A stretch of 26,869 bases of DNA, taken from NCBI GenBank assembly GCA_035479015.1, contig DATIJC010000033.1, positions 1-26,869 of the forward strand. The letters are read 5' to 3'. Position 1 is the first letter of the stretch; each line of letters starts with the position of its first letter. Origin of the DNA: DATIJC01 sp035479015. Lineage in GTDB: Bacteria > Patescibacteriota > Microgenomatia > UBA1400 > UBA12028. The notes beneath the pieces are model-generated. The model made no database searches. It worked only from the letters and a program-made list of their open reading frames with translations, and was not told the origin of the DNA. This document shows, in pieces, positions 14,843 to 21,919 of this stretch. Both the position numbers and the translations under genes were made by a program.

Positions 14843-16039
14843 ATGGTCGATTTAGTCAAATTAAAACTCCAAGCAGGAAAGGGCGGGGACGGACGGATTT
14901 CCTTCCACCGGTCAAAGTCACGGCCCTTTGGTGGTCCAAACGGCGGTGACGGCGGAAATGGTGGATCAGTAATCCTTACTGGTAATGGTCACATGCGCAC
15001 ACTGCAGGATTTCTCCGGCAAACAGATACTTGAGGCAGAGAATGGACAGGTCGGTGGCCAGGAGCTCATGCATGGCCGCAATGGTAGCGACATCCATGTG
15101 GGTATTCCATTAGGTACAAGTGTTTGGGAGATCCTGGGTACGCATGAAACAAAACACCCCAGGCACATGTATAGTATCGATAAAGAGGGCAACCGGGTGG
15201 ATAAACCAAATTTGCGCCGGATCATTACTCCGCCAAATCTTGTACAGCCGCTAGAAGAAAAACAGGAAGTTACCAAAAAAATTACCTTCCATGACATTGA
15301 ATACAGTGTGCGCAAAGTGGGCGAAATTTTGCGGGAAGACGAAAGTTTTACTGTAGCGAGTGGAGGTTTGGGCGGGCGAGGCAATGAACAGTTCAAAAGT
15401 AGTACACATACCACACCCCGTGAAGCCGAAGCAGGTGAGTCGGGAGAAGCTGGTGAGTACATCCTGGAATTACAGGTGCTGGCTGATGTGGGATTTGTAG
15501 GACTTCCAAACGTAGGGAAGAGCACACTGCTTGCTGCGCTCACCAATGCGATGCCCAAGATTGCTAATTATCCATTTACAACCTTGGAGCCAAACTTGGG
15601 AGTACTGCGCTTTAGCAAAGAAGAAGAACTGCCAATCACTTTTGCCGATATTCCAGGTATTATTGCGGGCGCGAGCGAAGGGAAGGGTTTAGGCTTTGAA
15701 TTCTTGCGCCACATTGCCCGTTGCAAGGTGCTGCTTTTCTTACTCGCCCTCGATGATGAAATCATGCAGGAATTGATTGAGACACCCGACAAACTGCGTG
15801 ATGCATTGCTCGCCCAGTATAAGGACTTGACCAAAGAAATCGATATCTATCGTAAAGACCATGATTTGCCGGAGCAAGAGCATTTCTTAGTCATTAATAA
15901 GATAGATCTTTTTGACGAAGACCAGCGTGAGAAGCTCACTAAATCCTTTGCTAAAAAGAAGTTGTCACCACTGTTTATCAGCGCCGCTGCCCAGCTAGGG
16001 ATAGACGAACTTCTGCTGACTATTCGAAGGATAGCATAG
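14843..16039 (+). CDS. obg: GTPase Obg (CgtA)
   Basis: 398 aa. The N-terminal Obg fold begins MVDLVKLKLQAGKGGDG with the Gly-rich FGGPNGGDGGNGGS, and carries an extra loop of about 60 residues (about 98-160) before VASGGLGGRGN. The GTPase domain has G1 GLPNVGKST (220-228), G3 DIPGI, G4 NKID (352-355) and G5 SAA. It ends after the G domain; the OCT domain of some Obg proteins is absent. Obg binds the 50S subunit and acts in ribosome maturation and stress control. TACAAT (about 14827-14832) lies close to the ATG, so the leader is very short. The stop codon sits in the loop of a small GATAGC/GCTATC hairpin. Confidence 0.96.
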   Translation: MVDLVKLKLQAGKGGDGRISFHRSKSRPFGGPNGGDGGNGGSVILTGNGHMRTLQDFSGKQILEAENGQVGGQELMHGRNGSDIHVGIPLGTSVWEILGTHETKHPRHMYSIDKEGNRVDKPNLRRIITPPNLVQPLEEKQEVTKKITFHDIEYSVRKVGEILREDESFTVASGGLGGRGNEQFKSSTHTTPREAEAGESGEAGEYILELQVLADVGFVGLPNVGKSTLLAALTNAMPKIANYPFTTLEPNLGVLRFSKEEELPITFADIPGIIAGASEGKGLGFEFLRHIARCKVLLFLLALDDEIMQELIETPDKLRDALLAQYKDLTKEIDIYRKDHDLPEQEHFLVINKIDLFDEDQREKLTKSFAKKKLSPLFISAAAQLGIDELLLTIRRIA

Positions 16040-16063
16040 GCTATCGAGCAAATATTTTACTCT

Positions 16064-16137
16064 TGGTGGACCTGAGGGGAATCGAACCCCTTTCTCCTCC
16101 ATGCCATGGAGATATACTACCGGTGTACTACAGGCCC
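16064..16137 (-). tRNA. tRNA-Ala (anticodon GGC), CCA encoded
   Basis: Read on the minus strand, all four arms fold. The acceptor is GGGCCTG/CAGGTCC and includes the G3-U70 pair that identifies alanine tRNAs. The D stem is GTAC/GTAT, the anticodon stem TCTCC/GGAGG with loop ATGGCAT (anticodon GGC), and the T arm AGGGG-TTCGATT-CCCCT. The discriminator is A, followed by an encoded CCA. 74 nt. Confidence 0.95.
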
Positions 16138-16194
16138 ATCTGAGAAGACAATTTTACCACAATATCCCTGAGCGGAGGGGGATATGATTAATAT

Positions 16195-16430
16195 ATGTTC
16201 TATACATATATTCTTTATCTTTCAAACAATACCTACTACATTGGATATTCGGCTGATTTGGTTGAAAGAATAAAAGAGCATTCCAGAGGGGAGTGGATGC
16301 TACTAAGAAATATTTGCCTGTAAAATTACACACTTACCTTGCCTTTAATTCAAAGAAGAAGGCGACCAATTTTGAAAAATATCTTAAAACTGGATCGGGA
16401 TTTGCTTTTCGAAATAGACATTTAATCTAA
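16195..16430 (+). pseudogene. GIY-YIG endonuclease family gene, frameshifted
   Basis: From ATG 16195 the frame reads MFYTYILYLSNNTYYIGYSA and runs to a stop at 16323 (42 aa). The +1 frame continues the family pattern from about 16293 (VDATKKYLPVKLHTYLAFNS ... FEKYLKTGSGFAFRNRHL) to a stop at 16430. The joined product would be about 78 aa, the normal size of the small UPF0213/YhbQ-like GIY-YIG family. One G missing from the GGGG run at about 16288-16291 explains the break exactly; restoring it gives HSRGGVDATKKY. It is either a true recent pseudogene or a homopolymer sequencing error. A single GIY-YIG domain alone has no assigned function in most bacteria. Confidence 0.85.
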
Positions 16431-16465
16431 TGAAACAGGCCCCACTTCGCCAAGGCTACTTGGGG

Positions 16466-16552
16466 CACACTCCGCAATTATCGTGGAACCGCATGTTTCT
16501 AACAGTGTGGTTTACCACACGTAGCTCCGAATGAAGTGAGGAGCGGAGTGTG
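16466..16552. other. Structured intergenic element next to tRNA-Ala(CGC)
   Basis: A perfect 10-bp long-range pairing, CACACTCCGC (16466-16475) with GCGGAGTGTG (16543-16552), encloses the hairpins GTGTGG-TTTA-CCACAC (16505-16520) and GCTCC/GGAGC (16524-16544). A further hairpin GCCCCA/TGGGGC (16439-16466) abuts it. Its edge overlaps the last two bases of the tRNA. It could be a processed tRNA trailer, a terminator complex or a small RNA. Confidence 0.4.
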
Positions 16553-16621
16553 GACCTAGGCGGAATCGGACCGCCGACTTATCGTTGCGAACGATACGGT
16601 ATACCACTTACCTATAGGCCC
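16551..16621 (-). tRNA. tRNA-Ala (anticodon CGC), CCA not encoded
   Basis: On the minus strand: acceptor GGGCCTA/TAGGTCC with the alanine G3-U70 pair, D arm GGTA-AGTGGTA-TACC, anticodon arm TATCG-TTCGCAA-CGATA (anticodon CGC), T arm GGCGG-TCCGATT-CCGCC, discriminator A. The next bases are CAC, so CCA must be added by CCA-adding enzyme, unlike the alanine tRNA 0.4 kb away. Confidence 0.94.
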
Positions 16622-16652
16622 CCGGTACCCAAGTATTGTATCATCAGAAGAT

Positions 16653-17009
16653 ATGCATAAGTTCTTAAAAAGTTTTGTGTATGCTGGGAGGGGAGTCTGG
16701 GAGTCGACCAAAGAGCGCAATATGCGCGTACACCTATGTGTTGCTGCGGTAGTGATTACTGCGGGTCTATTTTTACATGTTTCCCGCCAGGATTGGATAG
16801 TTCTGCTTTTCTGTATTGTATTAGTTATTCCTGCAGAAATGGTGAACACCTCGGTAGAATCTCTAGCAAACACAGTACGTGATGACCTGGGTGTAACGTA
16901 TCAGCGCACCCGCGATGCACGGGATGTCGCAGCAGGGGCGGTCCTATTCAGTGCCATAATTTCGGCAGCGATTGGCACAATAGTCTTCTGGCCTTATGTT
17001 TTTAAGTGA
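16653..17009 (+). CDS. dgkA: Diacylglycerol kinase / undecaprenol kinase (DgkA family)
   Basis: 118 aa, the standard size. Three membrane helices are apparent (about 30-42, 47-62 and 95-115). The catalytic pattern Glu62-x-x-Asn65-x-x-x-Glu69 in PAEMVNTSVES has the same spacing as in E. coli DgkA, and RDARDVAAGAVL matches the conserved KDxAAGAVL. The enzyme phosphorylates a lipid alcohol with ATP in the membrane. In Gram-positive-like envelopes the substrate is usually undecaprenol, feeding the carrier for wall and polysaccharide synthesis; which lipid is used here cannot be read from sequence. Confidence 0.92.
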   Translation: MHKFLKSFVYAGRGVWESTKERNMRVHLCVAAVVITAGLFLHVSRQDWIVLLFCIVLVIPAEMVNTSVESLANTVRDDLGVTYQRTRDARDVAAGAVLFSAIISAAIGTIVFWPYVFK

Positions 17010-17014
17010 GAGAT

Positions 17015-17191
17015 TTAATGTCCGATGACGCTGTGGAGAGCATCCACAATAAATTGGTAGACAAACTTGATCCCTTGGTACCCGTAGACTATAACGCGCT
17101 CTAGAATGTTCCTTCCCACTTGGGCACCCATGCGGGTGATCTCCTGTTTGTTGATATTGGGTTGGTACACGGATTGGTATTGGTCTGCCAT
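17015..17191 (-). CDS. Small hypothetical protein, 58 aa
   Basis: I do not recognise it. ATG 17191 is chosen because it lies 9 nt after a TACAAT box on the minus strand that mirrors the promoter of the ABC transporter gene; the longer frame to 17209 would start inside that box. The product (MADQYQSVYQPNINKQEITR at the N-terminus) has a polar Gln/Asn start and a C-terminal amphipathic-to-hydrophobic helix (about 30-56, NILERVIVYGYQGIKFVYQF), perhaps membrane-associated. It converges on dgkA with 5 bp between them. The shared promoter is the main reason to believe in it. Confidence 0.5.
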   Translation of the reverse strand: MADQYQSVYQPNINKQEITRMGAQVGRNILERVIVYGYQGIKFVYQFIVDALHSVIGH

Positions 17192-17200
17192 ATACAGGCT

Positions 17201-17210
17201 ATTGTACAAT
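17201..17210. promoter_or_regulatory. Perfectly symmetric divergent promoter
   Basis: ATTGTACAAT is a perfect 10-bp palindrome giving a TACAAT -10 box on each strand. The plus start codon (17219) lies 8 nt beyond it and the minus start codon (17191) 9 nt beyond it. Both messages would therefore be leaderless or nearly so. No convincing -35 element is seen on either side. Confidence 0.55.
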
Positions 17211-17218
17211 AAAACTCT

Positions 17219-18196
17219 ATGTCCATCATCAGCGTAAAAGATTTAACCAAAACCTTCAAGGTTCCACAGAAACAATCTGGATTTGGTGGCGCACTGCACT
17301 CATTCTTCAGGCGTGAGTACAATACAGTGAGTGCTGTCGATGGAGTATCTTTTGAGATCGACAAAGGTGAATTAATTGGATTTATAGGACCAAACGGCGC
17401 AGGGAAGACTACCACATTAAAGATGCTTTCCGGCTTACTTTTTCCATCAAGCGGGAAAGTAGACGTGTTGGGTTTCACTCCCTTTGATAGGAAAAAAGAA
17501 TTTTTGAAACAGATATCCCTCGTGATGGGACAGAAAAATCAACTATGGTGGGATCTGCCTGCTATCGACACATTCCTACTCAATAAGGCAATCTACGAAA
17601 TCTCAGATGCCCAGTACAAAAAAACGACCACAGAACTAATCGACTTGCTGGATGTAAGCAAACAGTTAGAGACCCCAGTGCGTAAACTTTCGCTGGGACA
17701 GCGCATGAAAATGGAGCTGATTGCCGCGCTGCTTCATCAGCCGAAGGTGCTATTTTTGGATGAACCCACCATAGGTTTGGATGTGGTCATGCAGCAAAAC
17801 TTGCGTGACTTTATCAAAGCGTATAACCAAAAAGAGGAAGCGACCATTTTGCTGACCTCACACTACATGGGTGACGTCAAGCAATTATGTAAGCGGGTAA
17901 TTTTGATCGACCACGGACACATTATTTTTGACGGTCAATTAGACACCCTCATTAAAAAACACACGAAAACGAAGCATTTAACGCTGACACTAGAGAGCAA
18001 GGTAAGTGATCAAACCCTATCAAAGTATGGCAAAATCATTGATAATGAATTTCCTAAAGTTACGCTCTCCATCCCGCGCTCGAGTACGAAACATATCGCA
18101 GCACAAATTTTGGAAGAGCTGCCAGTAGAAGATATCGATATTGCGGAAAGTACAATAGAAGAAGTGATACGGGAAGTCTTTTCGGAAAAACGATAG
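17219..18196 (+). CDS. ABC-2 type transporter ATP-binding protein (COG4586-like)
   Basis: 325 aa. Walker A is GPNGAGKTT (57-65), the ABC signature appears as LSLGQ (157-161) with Gln at the last position, and Walker B is VLFLDEPT (177-184), followed by the switch His in LLTSHYMGDVKQLCKR. The N-terminus has an insertion (about 12-36, including FGGALHSFFRREY) that is typical of the COG4586 ATPases associated with COG4587/COG3694 permeases, and the C-terminal ~85 residues form the usual extra domain. It powers export or lipid/drug extrusion with the two permeases that follow. Substrate unknown. Confidence 0.94.
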   Translation: MSIISVKDLTKTFKVPQKQSGFGGALHSFFRREYNTVSAVDGVSFEIDKGELIGFIGPNGAGKTTTLKMLSGLLFPSSGKVDVLGFTPFDRKKEFLKQISLVMGQKNQLWWDLPAIDTFLLNKAIYEISDAQYKKTTTELIDLLDVSKQLETPVRKLSLGQRMKMELIAALLHQPKVLFLDEPTIGLDVVMQQNLRDFIKAYNQKEEATILLTSHYMGDVKQLCKRVILIDHGHIIFDGQLDTLIKKHTKTKHLTLTLESKVSDQTLSKYGKIIDNEFPKVTLSIPRSSTKHIAAQILEELPVEDIDIAESTIEEVIREVFSEKR

Positions 18197-18296
18197 ATTG
18201 TTTTGTGCTTTGATGCATCTTTATATAGTTTGATATCGTTAAAGAAATGATACAAGAAATAGTACTTCGGTATACATATACATACTACGATATATT

Positions 18297-19094
18297 GTGA
18301 ATAAGATACTGATTATCGCTCAAAATACCGCGCAAGAGACTGCCGCGTACCGTCTCAATTTCGTGCTGTGGCGAGCCCGCTCAGTAATACGATACTTGCT
18401 CTCATACTTTCTTTGGACTGCAATTCTTAGCGGTGTAGCTGGAGCTGTAGGCGGCTACTCGCGCGCGCAAATGCTAACGTATTTGACGTTTGGCTATATC
18501 GTCATGACTTTTGTTCTCGCTACGAGAACTCAGGATCTGGGAGGGGAGATCAATGAGGGAAAACTATCGAATGCACTGCTACGGCCCCAGTCATTCTTTC
18601 AGTATTTGATCGGGAGAGAAATAGGGGACAAGGTGGTCAATCTAGTATTCTCAGTCGCGGAAGTCGGTCTGCTCTTATTTATTCTTCACCCACCTGTACT
18701 GTTCCAATCTAATCCAGAAGTGTTACTGCTTACCTTGCTGGCTGTTATTGGCAGCACCATTATGTATTTCTTGTTAAGCCTGCTGATGAGTCTTATCGCA
18801 TTTTGGACGAATGATATTTGGGCAGTGCGATTTTTATTCTTCATGTGCTTAGAGTTTATGAGTGGATCATTGATCCCAATTGATTTGTTTCCGGGAATCT
18901 GGAGATCCATAGTCTTGAGCACGCCTTTCCCCTATGTCATGTTCTTCCCAGCGAAGATCTATCTAGGAGGTATGTCGGTATCCGATTTGAGACAAGGATT
19001 CATGGTGCTAAGCATTTGGATTATCGGTTTGAGTCTGTTGGCGTACGTTGCATGGAGGAGAGGTCTAAAAAGTTACGGAGCGGATGGACGATGA
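18297..19094 (+). CDS. ABC-2 type transporter permease (COG4587-like)
   Basis: 265 aa, starting with GTG. About six membrane helices are visible (for example 34-52, 58-76, 112-128, 140-170, 175-195 and 235-252), a pattern of the PF06182-type ABC-2 permeases. The conserved-looking N-terminal amphipathic part (TAAYRLNFVLWRARSVIRYL) precedes the first helix. It follows the ATPase after a 100-bp AT-rich gap that holds TATA-like boxes, so it may have its own promoter. Its stop TGA overlaps the start ATG of the next permease (ATGA), indicating coupled translation. Confidence 0.87.
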   Translation: MNKILIIAQNTAQETAAYRLNFVLWRARSVIRYLLSYFLWTAILSGVAGAVGGYSRAQMLTYLTFGYIVMTFVLATRTQDLGGEINEGKLSNALLRPQSFFQYLIGREIGDKVVNLVFSVAEVGLLLFILHPPVLFQSNPEVLLLTLLAVIGSTIMYFLLSLLMSLIAFWTNDIWAVRFLFFMCLEFMSGSLIPIDLFPGIWRSIVLSTPFPYVMFFPAKIYLGGMSVSDLRQGFMVLSIWIIGLSLLAYVAWRRGLKSYGADGR

Positions 19095-19870
19095 AAAGAT
19101 ATTCTAAGATCTGGATTATGCTTTCGCTTATCTCATTGCAAAATTCATTTGCAGGAAGATTTGGGGCAATCGTTTTTGTGATCGGCAAACTGATTCGGTT
19201 TGGCATGTTTTTTCTACTACTTGCCGTACTGTTTAACTCAACAAAAGCGCTCGCTGGTTTTACACGCGAGCAAATATTTGTCGTGTTTTTGACATACACG
19301 CTTGTAGACTCGATCTCCCAATTATTGTTCCGTGAGGTATACCGTTTTCGTGGCAGGGTAGTGACCGGCGATTTTGACTTAGATCTGATCAAACCATTGA
19401 ACTCTTTATTCCGACCACTCTTAGGGGGAATTGATGTACTGGATGCGATCACATTACTGCCGTACTTGATCGTCTTCGTTCAGATTACGAGGGGGATGCA
19501 GATCCAGCCATTATCTGTAGCTCTTTTTATTTTGTTGCTACTCAACGCGCTTTTTATCTCGGCAGGGTTTCATATAATAGTTCTTTCACTCGGGGTAGTA
19601 ACCAGTGAAATTGATCACGCGATCCTCATCTACCGCGATATTTTCCAGATGGGACGATTTCCAACGAGTATCTATACCGGATTAGTGCGAAATGTGCTCA
19701 CATTTGTAGTGCCACTGACGATAATGATCACAGTGCCTGCAAAAGTACTATTTGGGTTGTACTCTTTGCAAACACTTCTTGCAGCATTTGCAACTAGCCT
19801 TATTTTCCTGTTAGTATCACTTAGGCTGTGGCAATATGCATTACAAAAATATACGAGCGCAAGTAGTTAA
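19091..19870 (+). CDS. ABC-2 type transporter permease (COG3694-like)
   Basis: 259 aa. ATG 19091 (MKRYSKIW) is chosen for the ATGA overlap with the preceding permease; the frame opens earlier at 19016. About six membrane helices are seen. The segment FREVYRFRGRVVTGDFDLDLIKPLNSLFRPLLGG between helices is the cytoplasmic loop typical of this permease family, likely contacting the ATPase. With the two upstream genes it forms a complete heterodimeric exporter. Its last 35 bp overlap the start of the first prepilin gene. Confidence 0.88.
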   Translation: MKRYSKIWIMLSLISLQNSFAGRFGAIVFVIGKLIRFGMFFLLLAVLFNSTKALAGFTREQIFVVFLTYTLVDSISQLLFREVYRFRGRVVTGDFDLDLIKPLNSLFRPLLGGIDVLDAITLLPYLIVFVQITRGMQIQPLSVALFILLLLNALFISAGFHIIVLSLGVVTSEIDHAILIYRDIFQMGRFPTSIYTGLVRNVLTFVVPLTIMITVPAKVLFGLYSLQTLLAAFATSLIFLLVSLRLWQYALQKYTSASS

Positions 19871-20288
19871 TGGTTTTACCCTTATCGAGGTGGCGATCGC
19901 AATACTCATTATCGCAATCTTGGCAGTAGCCATACTGCAGGGGATCCCCAACACACTGGCCAAAGCCCGCGACAGCCGCAAGAAGGATCAACTCTCCCGC
20001 TATAAGACAGCCTTCGAAGACTACTACAACGATAATGCCTGTTATCCCCCATCAGGTACTCTAGCCGACTGCAACGGAAAGGGGCTCCAGCCGTATTTAC
20101 CAAAGATTGTCTGTGATCAAAATACTATTCCGTATACATACACTCCTTCTGCAGATTGCAGATCATATGCCATCTATACTAAACTTGAGGTGAAGGACGA
20201 TCCGGACATTGCGCGGGCGGGCTGTGCAAACGGATGTGGGCCAGGCGGACAGTACAACTACGGAGTATCGAATCAAAAGCTACAATAA
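19836..20288 (+). CDS. Type IV prepilin-like protein 1
   Basis: 150 aa. A short leader ends in the prepilin peptidase site NGFTLIE (Gly13/Phe14, Glu18 at mature position 5), followed by the hydrophobic helix VAIAILIIAILAVAILQGIP. The C-terminal globular part begins with RDSRKKDQLSRYKTAFEDYYNDN and contains Cys residues in two pairs (CYPP...C and CANGC), likely disulfides. It resembles pseudopilin-type major or minor pilins. The start lies inside the end of the permease gene (35-bp overlap), so it may be co-transcribed with the exporter, unlike the next two pilins, which carry their own upstream block. Confidence 0.9.
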   Translation: MHYKNIRAQVVNGFTLIEVAIAILIIAILAVAILQGIPNTLAKARDSRKKDQLSRYKTAFEDYYNDNACYPPSGTLADCNGKGLQPYLPKIVCDQNTIPYTYTPSADCRSYAIYTKLEVKDDPDIARAGCANGCGPGGQYNYGVSNQKLQ

Positions 20289-20292
20289 GGAC

Positions 20293-20392
20293 AGTATATC
20301 GTATTTTGTATATAGTATATCGAGAGCATGTCGAGAAATTTTGGCAATATACGAAATACCATATACTATATACATATAGTAGAAATATATGA
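20293..20392. repeat. Pilin-upstream repeat, copy 1 (inverted arms plus 49-bp conserved block)
   Basis: The left arm (about 20293-20322) holds GTATATCG and GTATTTTGTATATAG; the right arm (from 20344) is an inverted version (CAATATACGAAATACC, ATATACTATATAC). Bases 20344-20392 are identical to 20960-21008, including the start codon of the pilin. The block contains TATACT and TATAGT boxes that could be the promoter. Confidence 0.75.
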
Positions 20393-20910
20393 CTGCAATG
20401 TTCGGAAAACTTCACAGGGGATTCACACTTATTGAGTTGATTATTGTTATGGCGATCATGGCTATTCTCACTGCGATGATTGCCGGAAACTTCCAGACCA
20501 GTCGGATCAAAGCACTCGATGCACGCCGCAAAAGTGATCTAAAGCAAATTCAAACAGCGCTCGAGACATATCTTAATGACAACGCTATTTATCCTCCCGA
20601 ATCCAGCGGGAAAATTGTCGCCTGTGGGTCAGGTGCAAGTCCTTGTGCCTGGGGTGAGGATGCAATGGAGAATTCCAAAGGGACGATATACATGGCCAAA
20701 GTCCCCGGTGATGTCAAGCAACCTACTATGCAGTACCTCTATGTAGTGAGCTCGGATCAGCGGTCCTATCAATTGTTTGCCCGGCTGGAGAATGATCAAG
20801 ACAAAGACAACGTAATATTCTCAGGAAAGCAGTGTGGATCTGATGCCGCAAGTTTGTGTACCTACGGCGTCAGCAGTAGTAATACGACACCTTCTTCGTC
20901 ACTTCCGTGA
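20389..20910 (+). CDS. Type IV prepilin-like protein 2
   Basis: 173 aa. The cleavage motif is HRGFTLIEL (Gly11/Phe12, Glu16), then IIVMAIMAILTAMIAGNF. After the helix, ARRKSDLKQIQTALETYLND is shared with prepilin 3, and the C-terminal domain has Cys pairs around ACGSGASPC and QCGSDAASLC. It ends in a Ser/Thr-rich tail. The start ATG is part of the 49-bp repeat shared with prepilin 3. The stop codon TGA lies within a hairpin (20895-20914). Confidence 0.92.
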   Translation: MTAMFGKLHRGFTLIELIIVMAIMAILTAMIAGNFQTSRIKALDARRKSDLKQIQTALETYLNDNAIYPPESSGKIVACGSGASPCAWGEDAMENSKGTIYMAKVPGDVKQPTMQYLYVVSSDQRSYQLFARLENDQDKDNVIFSGKQCGSDAASLCTYGVSSSNTTPSSSLP

Positions 20911-20914
20911 CGAA
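20895..20914. other. Hairpin enclosing the stop codon of prepilin 2
   Basis: TTCGTCAC/GTGACGAA, 8 perfect pairs with loop TTCC. The TGA stop (20908-20910) is in the 3' arm. A-rich sequence follows on the plus strand, so it is not a standard intrinsic terminator; it may protect the mRNA end or stall ribosomes. Confidence 0.6.
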
Positions 20915-20920
20915 AAAAGT

Positions 20921-21008
20921 ATATAGTATTTTGTATATCGTATATCGAAAAAATTCAGTGCAATATACGAAATACCATATACTATATACATATAGTAGAA
21001 ATATATGA
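20921..21008. repeat. Pilin-upstream repeat, copy 2
   Basis: The left arm GTATTTTGTATATCG region (about 20921-20947) and the right arm (20960-21008) repeat the plan of copy 1. The right arm is identical to copy 1 over 49 bp and includes the start codon of prepilin 3. Confidence 0.75.
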
Positions 21009-21502
21009 TGTTTCTTTCAAAAAAATCTCATAGAGGGTTTACTCTGATAGAGTTATTAATCGTCATCGCTATCATTGCGATCCTCACGGGCCTATTATTT
21101 TCCAATTTTTCGGGCGCACGTGAGCGGGCGAGGGATACGCGCAGGAAGAGTGATCTGAAACAAATGCAGACGGCGCTGCAGCTCTACAATAATGATTTCA
21201 ATACGTTCCCGCTAGCGGGAAATGGCGCTACCATCGCTGGCTGCGGCGCAAGTGGTACAAGCACATGCGCTTGGGGATCAAGCTTCTCGGCAGGCAGCCC
21301 GACGGCTGTCTACATGGGGGCACTACCACAAGATCCCGTCAACTCAGGCAGCTTCGTGTACTCGTACGCACCCGACGCGACAGTGGATTATAAGCTGACT
21401 GCTAAATTGGAGAACGCCTCGGATCCGGATATCCAGACTTCGCAAACCCGTTGCGGTGTAGCTACTCCTGTCGCCGGTGTTTTCATGGTGTGCAATCAGT
21501 AG
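21005..21502 (+). CDS. Type IV prepilin-like protein 3
   Basis: 165 aa. Cleavage motif HRGFTLIEL (Gly11/Phe12, Glu16), hydrophobic helix LIVIAIIAILTGLLFSNF, then TRRKSDLKQMQTALQLYNND, close to prepilin 2. The C-terminal domain has Cys pairs at GCGASGTSTC and in RCGVATPVAGVFMVC, and a Tyr-containing strand VYMGALPQDPVNSG typical of these pilins. ATG 21005 lies in the shared upstream block; ATG 21008 is possible. The gene ends in a strong hairpin that contains the TAG stop. Confidence 0.93.
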   Translation: MMFLSKKSHRGFTLIELLIVIAIIAILTGLLFSNFSGARERARDTRRKSDLKQMQTALQLYNNDFNTFPLAGNGATIAGCGASGTSTCAWGSSFSAGSPTAVYMGALPQDPVNSGSFVYSYAPDATVDYKLTAKLENASDPDIQTSQTRCGVATPVAGVFMVCNQ

Positions 21503-21520
21503 CGCGAAGCGCTACTGATT
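21494..21520 (+). terminator. Hairpin overlapping the stop of prepilin 3
   Basis: AATCAGTAGCGC/GCGCTACTGATT, 12 perfect pairs with loop GAA. The TAG stop (21500-21502) is in the 5' arm. The T-tract after it is short (ATTTG), so termination may be partial. Confidence 0.65.
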
Positions 21521-21553
21521 TGTATATCGTATATAGTATTTCGTATATTGTAT
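21521..21553. repeat. Left inverted repeat beside the four-helix-bundle gene
   Basis: TGTATATCGTATATAG and GTATTTCGTATATTG are units of the same family as the pilin-upstream repeats. Together with the right copy (21919-21950) in opposite orientation, it flanks the gene at 21557-21919. Confidence 0.6.
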
Positions 21554-21556
21554 GTG

Positions 21557-21919
21557 ATGATTAAAACATTTCGTGATTTAAATACTTGGAAAGAAGCACA
21601 TAGTCTAGTGTTGCTTGTATATTCTTTGCTTAAAAAGTTTCCTGCAGAAGAAAGATATGCTTTATCGGATCAATTACGCAGAGCGGTAATCTCTATCAGC
21701 TCAAATATCGCTGAAGGATTTTCAAGGCAAACGAAAAAAGAAAAACAACAATTTTATTTCATGTCCAAAGGTTCTCTAACAGAGATAGAAAACCAATTAC
21801 TTGTAGCAAGAGACCTTCATTATATTTCTGACGATGAATTTTTGAAGGTAGAAAGCAAAATTCACAGTGTGGGTATGCTACTAACAGGACTTATTCGTTC
21901 GACAAGTAGTTATCTTTAG
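21557..21919 (+). CDS. Four-helix-bundle protein (23S rRNA intervening-sequence protein family)
   Basis: 120 aa. The pattern FRDLNTWKEAH, ALSDQLRRAVISISSNIAEGF, and the closing SKGSLTEIENQLLVARDL are diagnostic of the family first found inside 23S rRNA intervening sequences. The protein is a small all-helical bundle that forms oligomers; its function is unproven. ATG 21557 is used; the frame opens at a TTG three codons earlier, inside the repeat. The gene is AT-richer than its neighbours and is bounded by inverted repeats and two hairpins, which suggests it moves as a small cassette. Confidence 0.92.
   Translation: MIKTFRDLNTWKEAHSLVLLVYSLLKKFPAEERYALSDQLRRAVISISSNIAEGFSRQTKKEKQQFYFMSKGSLTEIENQLLVARDLHYISDDEFLKVESKIHSVGMLLTGLIRSTSSYL

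Noticed and set aside
14989..15558. Minus-strand 189-aa open frame inside obg
   Set aside because: Antisense shadow of the conserved Obg domain; Ser/Pro/Cys-rich and without any motif.
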